Origin: Metallyticus violacea
Lineage: Eukaryota > Arthropoda > Insecta > Mantodea > Metallyticidae
Assembly: GCA_030762175.1 (NCBI GenBank)
Contig: CM060846.1
Location: 177,817,041-177,881,040 of the forward strand
DNA length: 64,000 nt
Reading direction: 5' to 3'
A model generated the notes under the pieces. It did not search any database. It was not told where the DNA came from and was given only the letters and a program-made list of their open reading frames with translations. Numbering within the stretch: position 1 is the stretch's first letter; every line of letters begins with the position of its first letter. Shown here piece after piece: positions 45,541 to 57,942 of the stretch. The position numbers were made by a program, and so were the translations under genes.

Positions 45541-48500
45541 ATGGCTATCCTTTCGTGGAATGTGCGTGGTCTCCGTAGTCGCAGACCTGACCTCGAGTTA
45601 ATTTTACGTTCTACTGACCCTTTGCTTGTATGTCTCCAAGAGACTAAGCTTCGCCCAAGCGATTCTTTTAATTTACGCGGTTACTCTTCGGTGAGATTTG
45701 ATCTCCCTCCCGAAGATGGCACTCCCGCTCACGGCGGAGTTTTACTTTTAATTCGCAATAACGTGTACAGCACCTCACTACAGCTCCAGACTCCTTTACA
45801 AGCTGCCGCAGCTACAGTTCACTTTTCTGGCCTTAGTTTTTCTGTCTGCAATGTTTATTTACCTCCGTCCGGAACCATCACCACAGTTGACCTGGACGAT
45901 CTTTTGTCTCAGCTACCACCCCCTGTTCTTCTTTTGGGGGATTTCAATGCACACCATCCCCTATGGGGTTCCACCACGGAGTGTGCAAGAGGTAACCTCT
46001 TAGCTGACTTTTTGCTAAATCACAATCTTATAGTTCTCAACACTGGTCAACCAACTTTTCTCTCTGACAGCACCCATAGCTTTTCGCACTTGGATTTATC
46101 CATTTGTTCTGCCTCACTTGCTGTACATTTCACCTGGAACGTCATCTCTGATTTATATTCCAGTGACCACTATCCGTGTCAGATCCATGTACTCTCTCCG
46201 AACGCACATTCACAGCGCACGCCAAAATGGCTCATTGATAAGGCGAATTGGACTCTCTATCGATCTTTGGCCGAATTTTCAGGGTGTGAATTTCCATCTA
46301 TCGACATCGCGATCGAGCACCTCCGTACGGTCATCATAACAGCAGCAGATAAGGCTATTCCCCGGTCGTCTTGTCACCCCAGACGCTTACCGGTTCCTTG
46401 GTGGAACGATGAATGCCGGGATGCATTGCGTGCACGCCGAGGTGCTCTCCGAGGTTTTCGTCGCCACCCTACTTCAGCAAATATGATCTGTTACAAACAA
46501 CTTCGCGCCAAATGCCGCCGAGTCATTAAGGATAGCAAAAAGGCTTCTTGGATTTCTTTTACCTCTTCTTTTAACCGCACAACGCCTTCATCCGTAGTTT
46601 GGGAACGGCTACGTCGCGTTGCTGGCAAACCAAGGTTTACACCTATACCCGGTCTTAGGATTTTAAATCGAGTGCTCACCACTCCGACTGACGTCGCCAA
46701 TGTTTTAGGGCGAACCTTCGCTGATGTTTCGAGCTCCGCCAATTACCCGGCTACATTTCGCGCACTAAGGGAGCGGGTTGAGAGGAAAGGTTTCTCGTTG
46801 CCTCCGACCATCAGGAGAGCTACAATGTTCCTTTTACCGTCAGGGAACTGGAGCATGCCCTTTCTACCTCTCGACATTGCGCACCGGGGCCAGATGACAT
46901 TCACGTTGCCATGTTGCAGCATTTACCAGCAGAAGGCAAAGCCTTTTTATTACGAATTTTTAATTTTATTTGGTGTTATGGCACATTTCCCAACGCTTGG
47001 CGATTGGCCACCGTCATTCCGATACCTAAGCCTGGAAAGGACCCACATCTTCCTTCCAGTTACCGTCCGATTTCCCTCACCAGCTGCGTTTGCAAGGTGA
47101 TGGAACGCATGATTACCGGACGGCTCATGTGGTGGTTGGAGTCGAGGCAATTATTAACGAACGCCCAGTGTGGTTTCCGGCGTCATCGTTCCTCAATCGA
47201 CCACCTGGTGTTTTTAACTACCCATGTAATGGACGGTTTTGTGCGCAAGTGCCAAACGGTTGCCGTATTTTTTGACCTGGAGAAAGCGTACGATACTTGC
47301 TGGAGAGGCGGTATCCTCCGAACGCTTCACGATTGGAACATTCGTGGGCGTATGTCTGTTTTTATTCAGGAATTTATGAAGGACCGGGTTTTTAATGTTC
47401 GCGTGGGATCAGTTTTATCGTCTAATTTTATTCAAGAGAACGGCGTACCTCAGGGCTCGGTACTTAGTTGCACACTATTTGCCATTGCGATTAACTCTAT
47501 CACCGAGTGTTTACCGCCAGGAATACAATCGTCGTTATTTGTGGACGATTTTGCCATCTATCTTTCCTCTCGGAGAACCTGTCTCTTGGAACGCCGCCTC
47601 CAATGCTGTCTCGACCGCCTTCACGCTTGGAGTGTCTCTCACGGGTTCCGTTTCTCCGCAGAGAAGACCGTCTGCATGAACTTCTGGCGCCACAAGGAGT
47701 ATCCTCCACCATCGCTCCATCTTGGCCCAGACGCACTCTCTTTCGCAGACGAAGTTAGGTTCCTTGGCTTGGTGTTCGATAGGAAATTATGCTGGTCATC
47801 GCATATAGCGCAACTCAAAGGCAAGTGTGAACGTTCTCTTTGCATTTTACGTGTTTTATGTGGCACATCTTGGGGAGCTGACCGGACTATACTTTTACGT
47901 TTTTACCGATCTCTTATCCGATCGAAACTGGATTATGGCTGTGTGGTTTATGGCTCGGCGCGACCTTCTGTGGTTCGTCGCCTTAACCCGATTCATCACC
48001 GGGGTATCCGTGTTGGCATTGGAGCATTCCCCACCAGTCCTGTGTTGAGTTTATGTGCGGAGTCTGGAGAACCTCCGTTGTTTTATCGTAGGGATGTTTT
48101 ACTGGCCGCGTACGGTTGTCGCTTGGCTGCGCAACCTCGTCATCCCACGAATGGGCCGTTTTTTAATGTGTCTTTTGATCGTTTTTATGCTGCTCGGTCT
48201 TTTACTCCTAAGCCCGCTGGCTTTCGTTTTCGGGAGATTTTACGGACGTTGGACATGGAGTTACCTGCTTTTTTCTTAGCTGGGGAAACTTCTTCTCCCC
48301 CCTGGATTTTAGCAGAGGCCCCCGTTCATCTCGGGCTCACGTCCTGTCCGAAATCTTCGACCGCAGCACATATTATTCGTTGTTCTTTTAGCGAGATCAA
48401 ATCCTCTTTTAATGGCTGGAATTTTATCTATACGGACGGCTCTAAATGTGACACAGGTGTAGGATGTGCTTTTGTTTTAAATGGGGCAAGTTTTACATAC

Positions 48501-49229
48501 GGTCTTAACGTTGCAACATCTATTTTTATGGCGGAACTTTATGCTATCTATCGGGCGGTTTTATTTATTTCTGAACAGGGGCTAGGGAACAGTGTTGTAT
48601 GTTCCGACTCCTTGAGTGCAATTTTAAGTTTTAGAAATCTGTACAACCTCCACCCACTTGTGCAGATGGTCCAGAATGCAGTTTTAACCCTTTACGACGC
48701 TGGCGTCAGGGTAACACTGCTATGGGTGCCTGGGCACGTCGGAGTCGCAGGTAATGAGGCCGCAGATGTTGCAGCAAAGTCCGCTCTTTTAGACCCTGCT
48801 GAGTACGAGCAGCGTTTTTATTTCGGGGATTTTATACATTCATTACGTAGAGGCATTTTTTCGCGCTGGCGCGAGGAGTGGGAATTACTCCCAACTAATA
48901 AGCTCCGTGAATGTAAATGCGCCCCTTTTAACTGGTCGACTTCTTCTCGCGCTGTTCGTCGCGAAGAAGTAATTTTAGCTCGTCTTAGAATTGGGCATTG
49001 CCGTTTTAGTCATTCTCACCTTTTTAATGGTCAACCCGCTCCAGCTTGCCCGCACTGTGACCACCCCTTTACAGTGCGTCACATTTTAATTGAATGCCAT
49101 CATCTGGCAGCTTTTAGACATAGACTAGGTTTGCCCTCCTCTATTGAGGAAATACTTGCAGATGATGTGGTTGCTGTGGAGCGTGTGCTCCGTTTTATCC
49201 GTGTTTGTGGTTTTTGGAGCAAGGTGTGA
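45541..49229 (+). pseudogene. LINE ORF2: endonuclease, reverse transcriptase and RNase H, frameshifted
   Basis: About 1,229 codons in two frames. The first, from ATG 45541, gives an APE-type endonuclease: WNVRG at residue 6 (N7), LQETK with Glu34, GDFNAHH with Asp134 and SSDHYP at 207, the four usual active-site words. The reading frame switches between about 46795 and 46830: the first frame runs on as nonsense to 47100, while NVPFTVRELEHAL lies in the other. In that second frame are the reverse transcriptase words PIPKPGKDP, YRPISLT, FFDLEKAYD, GVPQGSVLS and FVDDFAIY (46911 start numbering: residues 37 to 218). RNase H follows with TDGSK (Asp507), ELYAIYRAV (Glu542), CSDSLSAI (Asp566) and GHVGVAGNEAADVAAKSA (Asp621). 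The C-terminal knuckle is CPHCDHPFTVRHILIEC. Apart from the shift there is no stop, which suggests a recent, single lesion (or sequencing error). Confidence 0.92.
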
Positions 49230-49718
49230 GGTGTTCTCTTTTTATCCATGACGGTATTTTTAGACGCTTTTAAGACTTGTTGTTTCAGCATTTGATGCAT
49301 TGTTTTTAGTACCGGTCTTTTATTGCGTTGTTATATATAACCCTTGTTACTGTTTTGGGGTTTTATTGTTACCAGTTTAGACTTTTACGATACTGGTTTA
49401 TTTTCAGCTTTTGCTGATGTTTTTTACTACCAGTTTTTATATGTTCTAGTGTTGGTGGTTACAGGGTTTTATTGACCCTTTTTAGACCATTATAGGACTG
49501 TTGTTTTCGCGATTGCGGCTATTTTAATACCAGTCCTTTGTTGACCATTACACCCACTTGTTACTTCTTATGGGCTTTTATTTTGTTGCACAACGTGCTG
49601 CTCAGACTTGATTTGTGTTAATTATTTATATTTTAGTCCTGACGCAGTTTTTAGTATGTTTGGGCGCTAATGACCTTTGCTGTTGTGCGCCCTTTAAACA
49701 ACAATTAAATTAAAAAAA
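49230..49718 (+). other. 3' region of the I-like LINE with terminal hairpin
   Basis: A T-rich stretch with diverged internal repeats (TTTTTA-ACCAGTTTT and similar, TTTTGCTGATG). Near the end, GGGCGC at 49662-49667 pairs with GCGCCC at 49687-49692 around a 19-base loop beginning TAATGACCTTTGC; then TTTAAACAACAATTAAATT and eight A. In LINEs of this kind the 3' hairpin is where the reverse transcriptase binds its own RNA. The same hairpin design ends SINE A. Confidence 0.8.
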
Positions 49719-49730
49719 ACACACAATTGA
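49719..49730. repeat. Right target-site duplication of I-like LINE
   Basis: ACACACAATTGA, identical to 43768-43779. Confidence 0.88.
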
Positions 49731-50379
49731 ATGAATATCCTACCTTATGTTTCGCCCCTTCACTTACTTGCATGGCTGTCACCACACTGAGGTTTTTAGG
49801 TTAGCGTTGTTACTGAGGGGTTTAAACAGTTAACTTTCACCATCTCCGCATACAGCTTTCGTCAGCCAGTCACACAGACACTTATGTTTTATTTTAGGTC
49901 AGGCTTTAAGCCGTTAACTTTTACGCTACCCCACCAGCCTGTTTACTCGGACAAGGGCATTATATTAAATTCGTTTCTCAACTGGGCTAAGTTTGTTGGG
50001 GAAACGTATATATACAAATTACAATTTTAACCTTTCCATAAAGAAAAAAAAGTGATATCACGCCAAAAGACGAACGCCATGAAATACACCTGCTTTGGCC
50101 ATGGCCGTCATAAAGTCCCCTTCCTGCTCAAAGACTAACTCTGTACTGTCCGGTCTCTTATGACATTCAGGTCAGTAATGGGGTAGTGAAAGGTGGGGTA
50201 TGAAATTAACTAACACGTTAATTGTCGTGGCGCTCACGTGACCGAAGCATAGATGGCCGAGTATCTTTCAATAACGAACATTTAATATAACAATTCTTGC
50301 AAAAGTCATTCATCCACTTTTCTCAAGAACAACGGTGTATTTACATACTTTTTTCTTGATAGTTATTTAATATAACGTT
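49731..50379. other. Interval before tandem duplications
   Basis: A GC-moderate first 500 bases with no protein motif, then AT-rich. No repeats or RNA genes noticed. Confidence 0.35.
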
Positions 50380-50980
50380 CTGCAACATGGCTATTTTATT
50401 AACTGGTTGTTGTTAATATTAAATTAAATTATATTGTTCCTTAATAAATAAAAATTACATTATTTTTCCCCCATTAATAGCTTGATAAAAAAACGGTTCG
50501 AAATATTTAAATTTCCTTCACTTCGCTGTGTATGAAACTAGGTCACGTTATAATGCGAAATGTATGTCGTCCAATCTTTCAGAGAATAGCTTCCCCTCTT
50601 GGGAAATATTTAATTTTCCCTTCACTTCGCTGTGTATGATACTAGGTGACGTTATAATGCGAAATGTATGTCGTCCCCTCTTTCAGAAAATGACCACATT
50701 GGGAAAATAGCTTTCCGATTAATAACTGTTCAAAGATAACAATCTCGAATATGCATACCTTACGATAGAGATGGCATTTTTATTTTAGCTGCTACATATT
50801 TGTTTTATTAACTGGTTGCCGATAATAGTAAAATGATTTAGATTATATTACAATATATAACTCATTAATAGAAAATATCTGTTCATAGATAACAATTATC
50901 ATGCGCATATACATACCTTATGATAGAGCTTGCATTTTTATTTACATTTTAGCTGCAACGTGTTAATCTTATATATAATG
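50380..50980. repeat. Nested tandem duplications, periods about 104 and 153 bp
   Basis: CTTCGCTGTGTATGA begins at 50521 and 50625 (period 104), with TAGGTSACGTTATAATGCGA in both. Further on, CTGTTCAWAGATAACAAT begins at about 50727 and 50880 (period about 153), each followed by a TACCTTAYGATAGAG word and TTTAGCTGC. TTTATTAACTGGTTG occurs at about 50394 and 50803. So two short duplications lie inside a larger, older one of about 410 bp. Confidence 0.85.
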
Positions 50981-51064
50981 CAAAGAAAAAAGGGTTTGTG
51001 CTTTTTACCATTTTAAGGACGATAAGACACGGTCTGCGCTAAACGAAGTTTAATATGACGTTAA

Positions 51065-51066
<2 letters not shown>

Positions 51067-51111
<45 letters not shown>
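51067..51111. repeat. (AT)n microsatellite
   Basis: About 22 AT units starting after TAAAAT. The frame over it is an artefact. Confidence 0.97.
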
Positions 51112-51112
<1 letters not shown>

Positions 51113-51704
51113 TAGCCGATGCGAAATATTCGATGTCTAGCCATAACCTACAGTTTGAATTGAAAGAACTCAATCGGCTGGTTGCAAAATGGAATTCCTC
51201 TGCAATAGCCGTATTTACATACACATTACTTTTCTGATGTTATTTAATATAAACGTGATGATAATTCCGGGGAGGTAAATTCCATATAACAGAAAATAGA
51301 TGTTGATTACTTTTACAATATTATATACTATCAATAGTGTGAAAACAATACTGTAATCATTAAAAAATTAAGGAAAGGGAATACGTAAAGCTTGATTGCT
51401 AATGACAAAGTAACTAAAACATTATCGTGAAAGTAATAATCTAATATATGTGCGACCAATATATGTGTATGTAAGAGCTGTAGACAACGTTTCGCTCTAC
51501 TAAGCAAAATATTTTAATCCCCCCAATTGTAGAAGAAGGACACAAAACTTGTTGACAATGTTACTGTAATAATAGTCCACATTTTGCCTAAGAAAACTTT
51601 CACAACATAGGTCTTCATTGGCTATAAAATCCAAGTGGGTGTGGTGAAGGGTGGGGAGATGGATAAAACCTCCGAACAATTCCAATAACCAGCTACATCT
51701 CACA

Positions 51705-53779
51705 ATGGCAAAGCTTAGTCTGAAGAGAAAGGACAGCGAGCGGGAGATGAATCTGATCGAAGGCTTCACACCAACAATAGCTATCAACGATGCTGCTGTT
51801 AATCAACCTTCTTCTTCTGGCGGTGAACCACAGGTGAGTGTTGCCTTGCAAGCTAGTTTTGAAATTACAGGGCATAAAGAGAGATCGGCTAAAAAGTTTT
51901 ACTCGGGGTATGCCGAGAATGAAAGTATGGTTAGTTCAGTGCCCAAAGATACAGATCCTAACCAATGGGTTTCTAGGGTTTTTAACGATTGTTTATCGTT
52001 TGTTAATGACAATCTGCTAAAGAACTAGCAGGGTTTCATGGGTATCACGATTCATGATACCAAACATCCTGAGAGACCATTTAATATGAGTGTCCGTAGG
52101 TTAGATGAAGTGAATCCCGAAGTCATATTGAAATCATTGGAGAAAGTAATGCAGAGTAATAAAGAATTTTTGTTAGGGGGGCCACTCAAAATTTCATGTG
52201 TTTGGACAAATGAAGTATTCGGTTCATGTTACAAACACTGCTACGACTGTAGTATATTCATAGGCATCATTGAAATAAAGAACAATGACAACCTTTGACT
52301 AGCTAGAGCCATCGCAGTGTCAAAATCCAAAACTGACTGGGACATAAATTATGATTTGATTAGAAGGCAGGAATTTCATCAAAAACTAAAGGCTGTAGAG
52401 CTGTGAGAGAAAATAGGAAAAACTAATGGGCCGTTTACGCTTGAAGACGTGAAACTTTTTGAGATGGCGCTAAAGGATTACTCCATAACAGTTTTTGGCG
52501 ACCATAGTGGGAAAAGGTCCTCTACAAGTCAAGAAATAGCTCCGGTAAACATATCGACTTAATATTCCACAACAGCCATTATAACTCTATTGTAAACCTG
52601 CATGGGGTATTCAAATGTAGATGGTAATGTCCACAGTGGAATTTTCCCTCAGTAAAAAAAAAAAAAAAGAAACTCACAGGTGCAAACAAATTGTGCAAAA
52701 TGTCGTCAGAGGTGCCCACCCACGTTTGATAGGTACGTGAGATGTGTTTGGTGTCATCGCGATTTTTACGGACAGACCTGCTTTAATAATCACTTTATTA
52801 AGGGAAACTATTACCCCAAAACAATGTCAGTGTGTTACGTGGAAAAGTCTGTCCGATGTGCAACCAACTTGTTAATAGGAGGTGTAGAAAAACTCCTCGC
52901 CAGTGCGGGGAGACTTTTTGTGGTACCTTAAAATTCATGTAAATGCTAACCACCAGTGCAACATTCAGTCGTATATTCACCAAATATATCAAATAATTTC
53001 ATATTCATGTTCATAGATTTTGGGTGTACTCAGAACATCCTTATTCCCAGGGCGTGCTTGAACGTGTCCCCAATCTGTGTGTGGTATACAAAAGTTGTGG
53101 ATTATGCATTGACGAACCTCACAGGATGCTCTATTGTATGCAGTGTGGTGTTAAAGAACAGGTATTTGACAAGGAACCTGTGAAACAATTGTTTGATCAC
53201 ATCACACAACCCGGGTTCGAGTCCCCGGACATTATCATCCTTGCACACAACCTGAGGTTCTATGATGGGCCGTTTGTGAAAAAAGCAGATGGTGGGCAAC
53301 CTAAATTGGGATCCGGAGCACATCATGAACGGTAGCAAAATATACACAATGATATATAAGAGTGTGACATTTCTAGACTCTCTGAAGTTCATTCCTATGC
53401 CACTGTCTCGCTTTTCAAAGACCTTTCAACTTTCCGAATGCAAAGGTTACTTTCCCTACCTATTTAACAGAAAGTAAAATGTATGTCGGGGCAGAAATAC
53501 TACTGTCCTGAGGCCATGAGTGTAAGTGACCGCAAAAACTTCGAGAAGTGGCATGATGAAATGGTGTTCTCAAATTCTGTCTTTGATATGAAAAATGAAA
53601 TGGTGTCATACTGCAAAACTGACGTATTTCTCCTGAGTCAGGGTGTTTCCAAATTTAGGAAAAAATTTATTGACGAGAACGGCATTGACCCGTTTAGAGA
53701 ATGCGTCACCATAGCTCATGCATGTATGAATGTGGACACTATATTTCCACCTGTAGGACATTCTTTATGGTACTGGTAA
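51705..53779 (+). pseudogene. Polinton-type protein-primed DNA polymerase B, N-terminal and exonuclease half
   Basis: The N-terminal and 3'-5' proofreading parts of a protein-primed DNA polymerase B of the Polinton/bidnavirus kind. The first 850 bases stay in one frame with only in-frame stops (TAG at about 52026, TGA at about 52296 and 52402) and carry RRLDEVNPEVILKSLEKVMQ with SN, the conserved word before the polymerase body; then LARAIAVSKSK (family LARALVVAKA) and NGPFTLEDVKLFEMALKDY. After several frameshifts comes a degraded Cys-rich zinc-binding region near 52690-52960, then FIDFGCTQ at 53010 (exonuclease motif I, DFECTQ, Glu changed to Gly), LAHNLRFYDGPFV near 53240 (motif II), LKFIPMPLSRFSKTF at 53384, YCKTDVFLLSQG near 53611 (motif III) and ENGIDPFRECVTIAHACM near 53680. 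The palm and thumb are missing. An antisense gene is excluded by motif order. A Polinton fossil or an endogenous virus; no capsid or integrase gene is present to tell. Confidence 0.85.
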
Positions 53780-54879
53780 CGCTACTGTCAGCGTGCAAGA
53801 TAATGGTGTAATATTTTGAATTGCTGTCACACTTTTAAGATTTTCGTTTGACTCTTCCTTGTATTTGCATATTTCATTGGCAATAACTGGATTAGAGCTT
53901 AGACTGCGTTCAATCTCCGACTTAAAGTAGTTGCTTGAGGTGACTTTTTTCTTGAGAAGTTTTTACCGGAGTATCCTGTCACTTTGAAAGGTTAACATGG
54001 TTTATTAACGGACTTATTTCTTCCAAATCATTAAATTTATTCCTCGTTTTGAAATGTTTTGTATATAACAGCTTTAAATACCTTGAAATGCGAAAATGAG
54101 GCATAAATTTCCAAAATCAAGAACTGCTCAATCAAGCATATTTAAACGTATAATATAAGTGAAAAATAAAATAAAATCTGCAATACTACGTCCCAGCACT
54201 TTTTTACTTATACTGATAGGTGCATTTCCAAATGCTATCCTTTATTAAATTTTCCTTTTCCCACAATACACAATAATTTTACAGATTAAACTTCTATAAT
54301 ATAAATAAAATAAAAATATACCTGAAATAAAATTTAAATGTTCCTCTACTAGTGAAAAAACTAAGTTAAATAAATTACAAATCTGCTGGAAAGTAATAAA
54401 CATAACCAATATTTTTCTAACTAAAAACGTTCCTTCGGGAACCGAGCGGAACATTTTCTCACCTTATTCTTTGTATATTTCTCCTATCCACTCTCTTCTT
54501 CTTCTGCTTTTCCTTCATCATCACTTTTTCCTTCTCTATTTTCTTCTACCTCCTATCTGTTATTTCACTCTTCTGTTTCTCTTTTCCTTCTTCTATACTC
54601 GTCCAAATTTCTCTTGCAACGTCCATAATTTTTCATTTCCATCTCTTATAGGTAATTTTTCTTTCTTTCTCCCCATTCTCTTCTTCCGGTTGTGTCCAAA
54701 AGTATTCCGGTCTATTGTAAGTTAAAGTATCTTCCTCTCCTTCATCACCCCCTTCTTTCTCGCCTTCATCTTCTCCTCTACCATTTTCTATCTCTTGAAT
54801 TAATAAAATTTGTCTTGTACATTATCTACTTATGTTAAATTAGTAGTGTTATGGGATTGTCTCTATATGCGTAAGTGTT
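53780..54879. other. No recognised features
   Basis: Pyrimidine-rich (CTTCTTCT runs) from 54470 to 54780, giving long Leu/Phe/Ser frames that are composition artefacts. Confidence 0.35.
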
Positions 54880-56671
54880 CTGGTCTTCCTACGTTTTCTT
54901 CTACTTCTTCATGAATTCTTAATATCTGTTCTTGTGGCATCACTTCTTCCCGTGCTATATTACTTATTTTGAGTGCAGCCTACTCAAGGTATTTATATGT
55001 GCCTTTTGATGGCCGCTTAAAAGTTCTGTTTCTCTCACCTGATTTAAATAGCGTGTACATTTAAATAATACGGGCTCTGGGTTATCCTGTGTTCTGTTAA
55101 TTTTTCCATTACGTTTCGTATGGTCACTGGCCTATAAGGTAATGTACCATGGTTTTAGTAGGTTGTATAAATTTTAGCTTTAATCTCTCTCAAATATGTT
55201 ATTTAATAAGTTGAAAGTTCTCCTGCCCGCCTCGGTATTGTAGCATTCATGCTGCCATTGTACTTTTAGTTTATGCTTTTATTTCCTGTAGCATTGACTG
55301 GCAATTATTAAACTACTTTCTCCAAGCTACCTTTCTTTAACTAATAAACAGCGCCTCTTAAATTAATCAATAAGCAATAGGCCATATTCCTGTAACTACC
55401 CAATCGGCCATGGTGGGTGATGTATTTAATGCCCTTGAAAAACTTACCAACACCTAAGTTTGTGATTTTCTTATTAGAGTTTTTATTTAGAAATTTTAAC
55501 CTCAGAAACCAGGCCCGTGCTCAGAAATTTATTATTGAAGCAAAAATGCTCATATGGTGTTTTGTTATGCCGTTCAATGTAATTTTAAATTTTAACTTAA
55601 CTAATATAGCTAATTTCATCATAACGTTTTCGGGTTTTTTATATGTATTCAGTATGTTTCCTTAAGTTAAATTTTTCGTATAAATATATTCTGAAATATT
55701 TTGCTTCTTTTTGACATCTTATATTTTGATCGTTATACTTTATACATGTATCTCTTTTAAGATAGCCTTCAAGCGCATATAACCTGGTATAATTGGAATG
55801 ACTTGGAGTTTAGTTTTACTACACCAATTACTTGATTTATTAGTTAAGTTATTTGCCCTTCTTTCTATATCTGCTCCAATGCTTTCTTCTATTAGAAATT
55901 ACACATTCAGTCCACATACACTATGGTGTTTTTCACATTTTCTTCGTTGTTTTAGTTCATCTAAAAGCGTCTCCAAAACTATGTCCCGAAAATTGTACTA
56001 GGATCGAAGCTTGTGGATATCCCTTGATTGTAATTCTATAAATTGTTTCCTCGGTGCCTTTTACGTGAACCATGCTGTATTTGCAATAATCCATTAACAT
56101 TACATATAGGCATTTAGGGAAGCCTTTTTCCCGTAATCTCTCAAATAGTACCGGCCACTATAAATTATTTTAAACGCCGGAAATGTCAATTAAAGTTCTA
56201 ATGAAGTAATATGAATTTGAGTTATTTATCATTCTCAATAGATCGTTTATGGATGGCTTCTTGAGCCAATTTCCCTTTTCTGAAGCAGGATTGATGGTTG
56301 TTCATACCCGTCATGATTCTAAATTCTTTTAATCTTTTACAAAGGAGTTCTAAAATTTTTCCAAGAGTATTCAGGAGACATATAGGTCTGTGTGATTTCG
56401 GTTCCTTAGGATCCTTGTAGGCACTTTTCTTTAAGAAAATAACTTTTGCTATTTTGCAGCAATAGGAAAAGCGCCCTTTCCATACACAGTCATTAAAAAG
56501 CCGAATTAGGAACGGTATATTTTTGTATTCTAAATTTATCGAGGCTTCATTAATTATACCATCTGGACGAGCTGCTTTATTCTTTTTGGCTTATTTATAG
56601 GTAGTTTAATTTCCAAAATATCTAAGGGGAGATTAATCTATTATTTCCATATATGGTGTTCATATTTAGTG

Positions 56672-56675
<4 letters not shown>

Positions 56676-56739
<64 letters not shown>

Positions 56740-56740
56740 C
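56676..56740. repeat. (ATT)n microsatellite inside R1-like gene
   Basis: About 21 ATT units. Expanded from AT-rich coding sequence between the linker and the reverse transcriptase. Confidence 0.97.
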
Positions 56741-57942
56741 AGAATGCTATCAATACTTTTATCATCCTGGTGAAGTAATTTGTCCAAAAGAACATTCACC
56801 GATGTTTCCAATCTGTAGTCATTTCCCCATTGTCTTTCTTTAATGTGTTCAGAATTTACGGATTTTTAATTTTCCCCATAATAATTTTATAGGCATTTAC
56901 CGTATATTGGTATCTAATTCTGTTTCTACGAACGTTTTCCATAATTTTTTCCCTGTTGCTTCAAGGTTTTCTTTGATAAATTCTTCTTATTTTCCTTACT
57001 TTGCTTCTTGCTTCTTGCAGAACGTCCGTCCAAATAATGTCCTAATATTTCTTGGGTCTGGTTGTGGGAACAAATTTATCTATCGCCTTTTGTATTGTTT
57101 GGACAAGGTTATTGACATTCTTCTTCATAGACTCCCCTTCGTACTATAACTTTAAGTTTTCAAAATTCTGTCTCAGAAGATTCCAGTCTGATTGTCTGAT
57201 TTTCTACGCGCTTCTTTCTATAAATTTTGATTATGATGTACAGTGCTAATTGAAATAGATTTACCTATGATCACTAGTGATCGTATCATGACTTACTTTT
57301 CAATTCATTATTTTATTATTTGAAGTTAACTTACAAAGGTTATTTCAATGTTGGCAATAACACCTCCATTTTCGAAAGTGGGTGTATTATTGAGTTGATT
57401 ATGGATAAGTAAATTTAGTTCGCAAATAGTTTCTTCCAGTTTTTTCTTTTCTTCTCCCCCCCCCCCTTTCGTTTTTCATGTTACTATACCACCATTCAGA
57501 TTTGGCATTGTCAATACCTGTAAAATTTGCTCAAATTTGTTAAAAGTGTTGCTGATTTCATTTATTTTTGCTATACATGGATCAACAGGATGGCTGTATT
57601 GAAAGTATTGATTTGTTTGAATAAATTTGCCGCTTAACGATACTTCCATAAAGTGTCTCCTAATGGATTTTCTCCATTACCTATTGTCCGTGTTCTCACT
57701 GAGATTAATGCTACTTTTCCTTTAAAGGAACAAGGTTTCTAAATGCATAATGCATTTAATCTCACTTCTTCTTCGGTATTCATTAATTCCGACATTACTT
57801 GTTTACTTCTCTGGGCGTTATTTGTCCAATTTTGACTATTCAAACCTCTTCGTTATCTGCCATATTGTCTTCTAAGTATAACATACCCAGAATTAGCAAA
57901 GGAATGATGCTTGGTACCCTTCCTAAGTTCTTGATCGGTTAA

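Larger units (their letters stand above)
43780..49718 (+). mobile_element. I-like non-LTR retrotransposon (LINE), full-length, one frameshift
   Basis: A 5.9-kb element limited by identical 12-bp direct repeats, ACACACAATTGA, and ending in an A-rich tail. It has two genes in order: a zinc-knuckle RNA-binding protein and a polyprotein with endonuclease, reverse transcriptase and RNase H. RNase H plus three CCHC knuckles and an APE-type endonuclease place it in the I superfamily (I/Nimb/LOA relatives). The element is clearly richer in GC than its AT-rich surroundings, as expected of a recent arrival. Both ends are intact, so 5' truncation, the usual fate of LINEs, did not occur here. The only lesion seen is a frameshift near 46800. 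Expression would depend on an internal promoter in the 5' leader. Confidence 0.93.

Noticed and set aside
47500..48279. Overlapping frames inside LINE ORF2
   Set aside because: The true frame from 46911 to 49229 carries reverse transcriptase and RNase H motifs; others are shadows.
43780..49718. Second LTR-type or retroviral element
   Set aside because: No long terminal repeats, protease or integrase; the 3' A tail and domain order are those of a LINE.
54470..54725. 84-codon Leu/Phe-rich plus-strand frame resembling a membrane protein
   Set aside because: Runs through a CTT-rich tract; composition alone explains the hydrophobicity.
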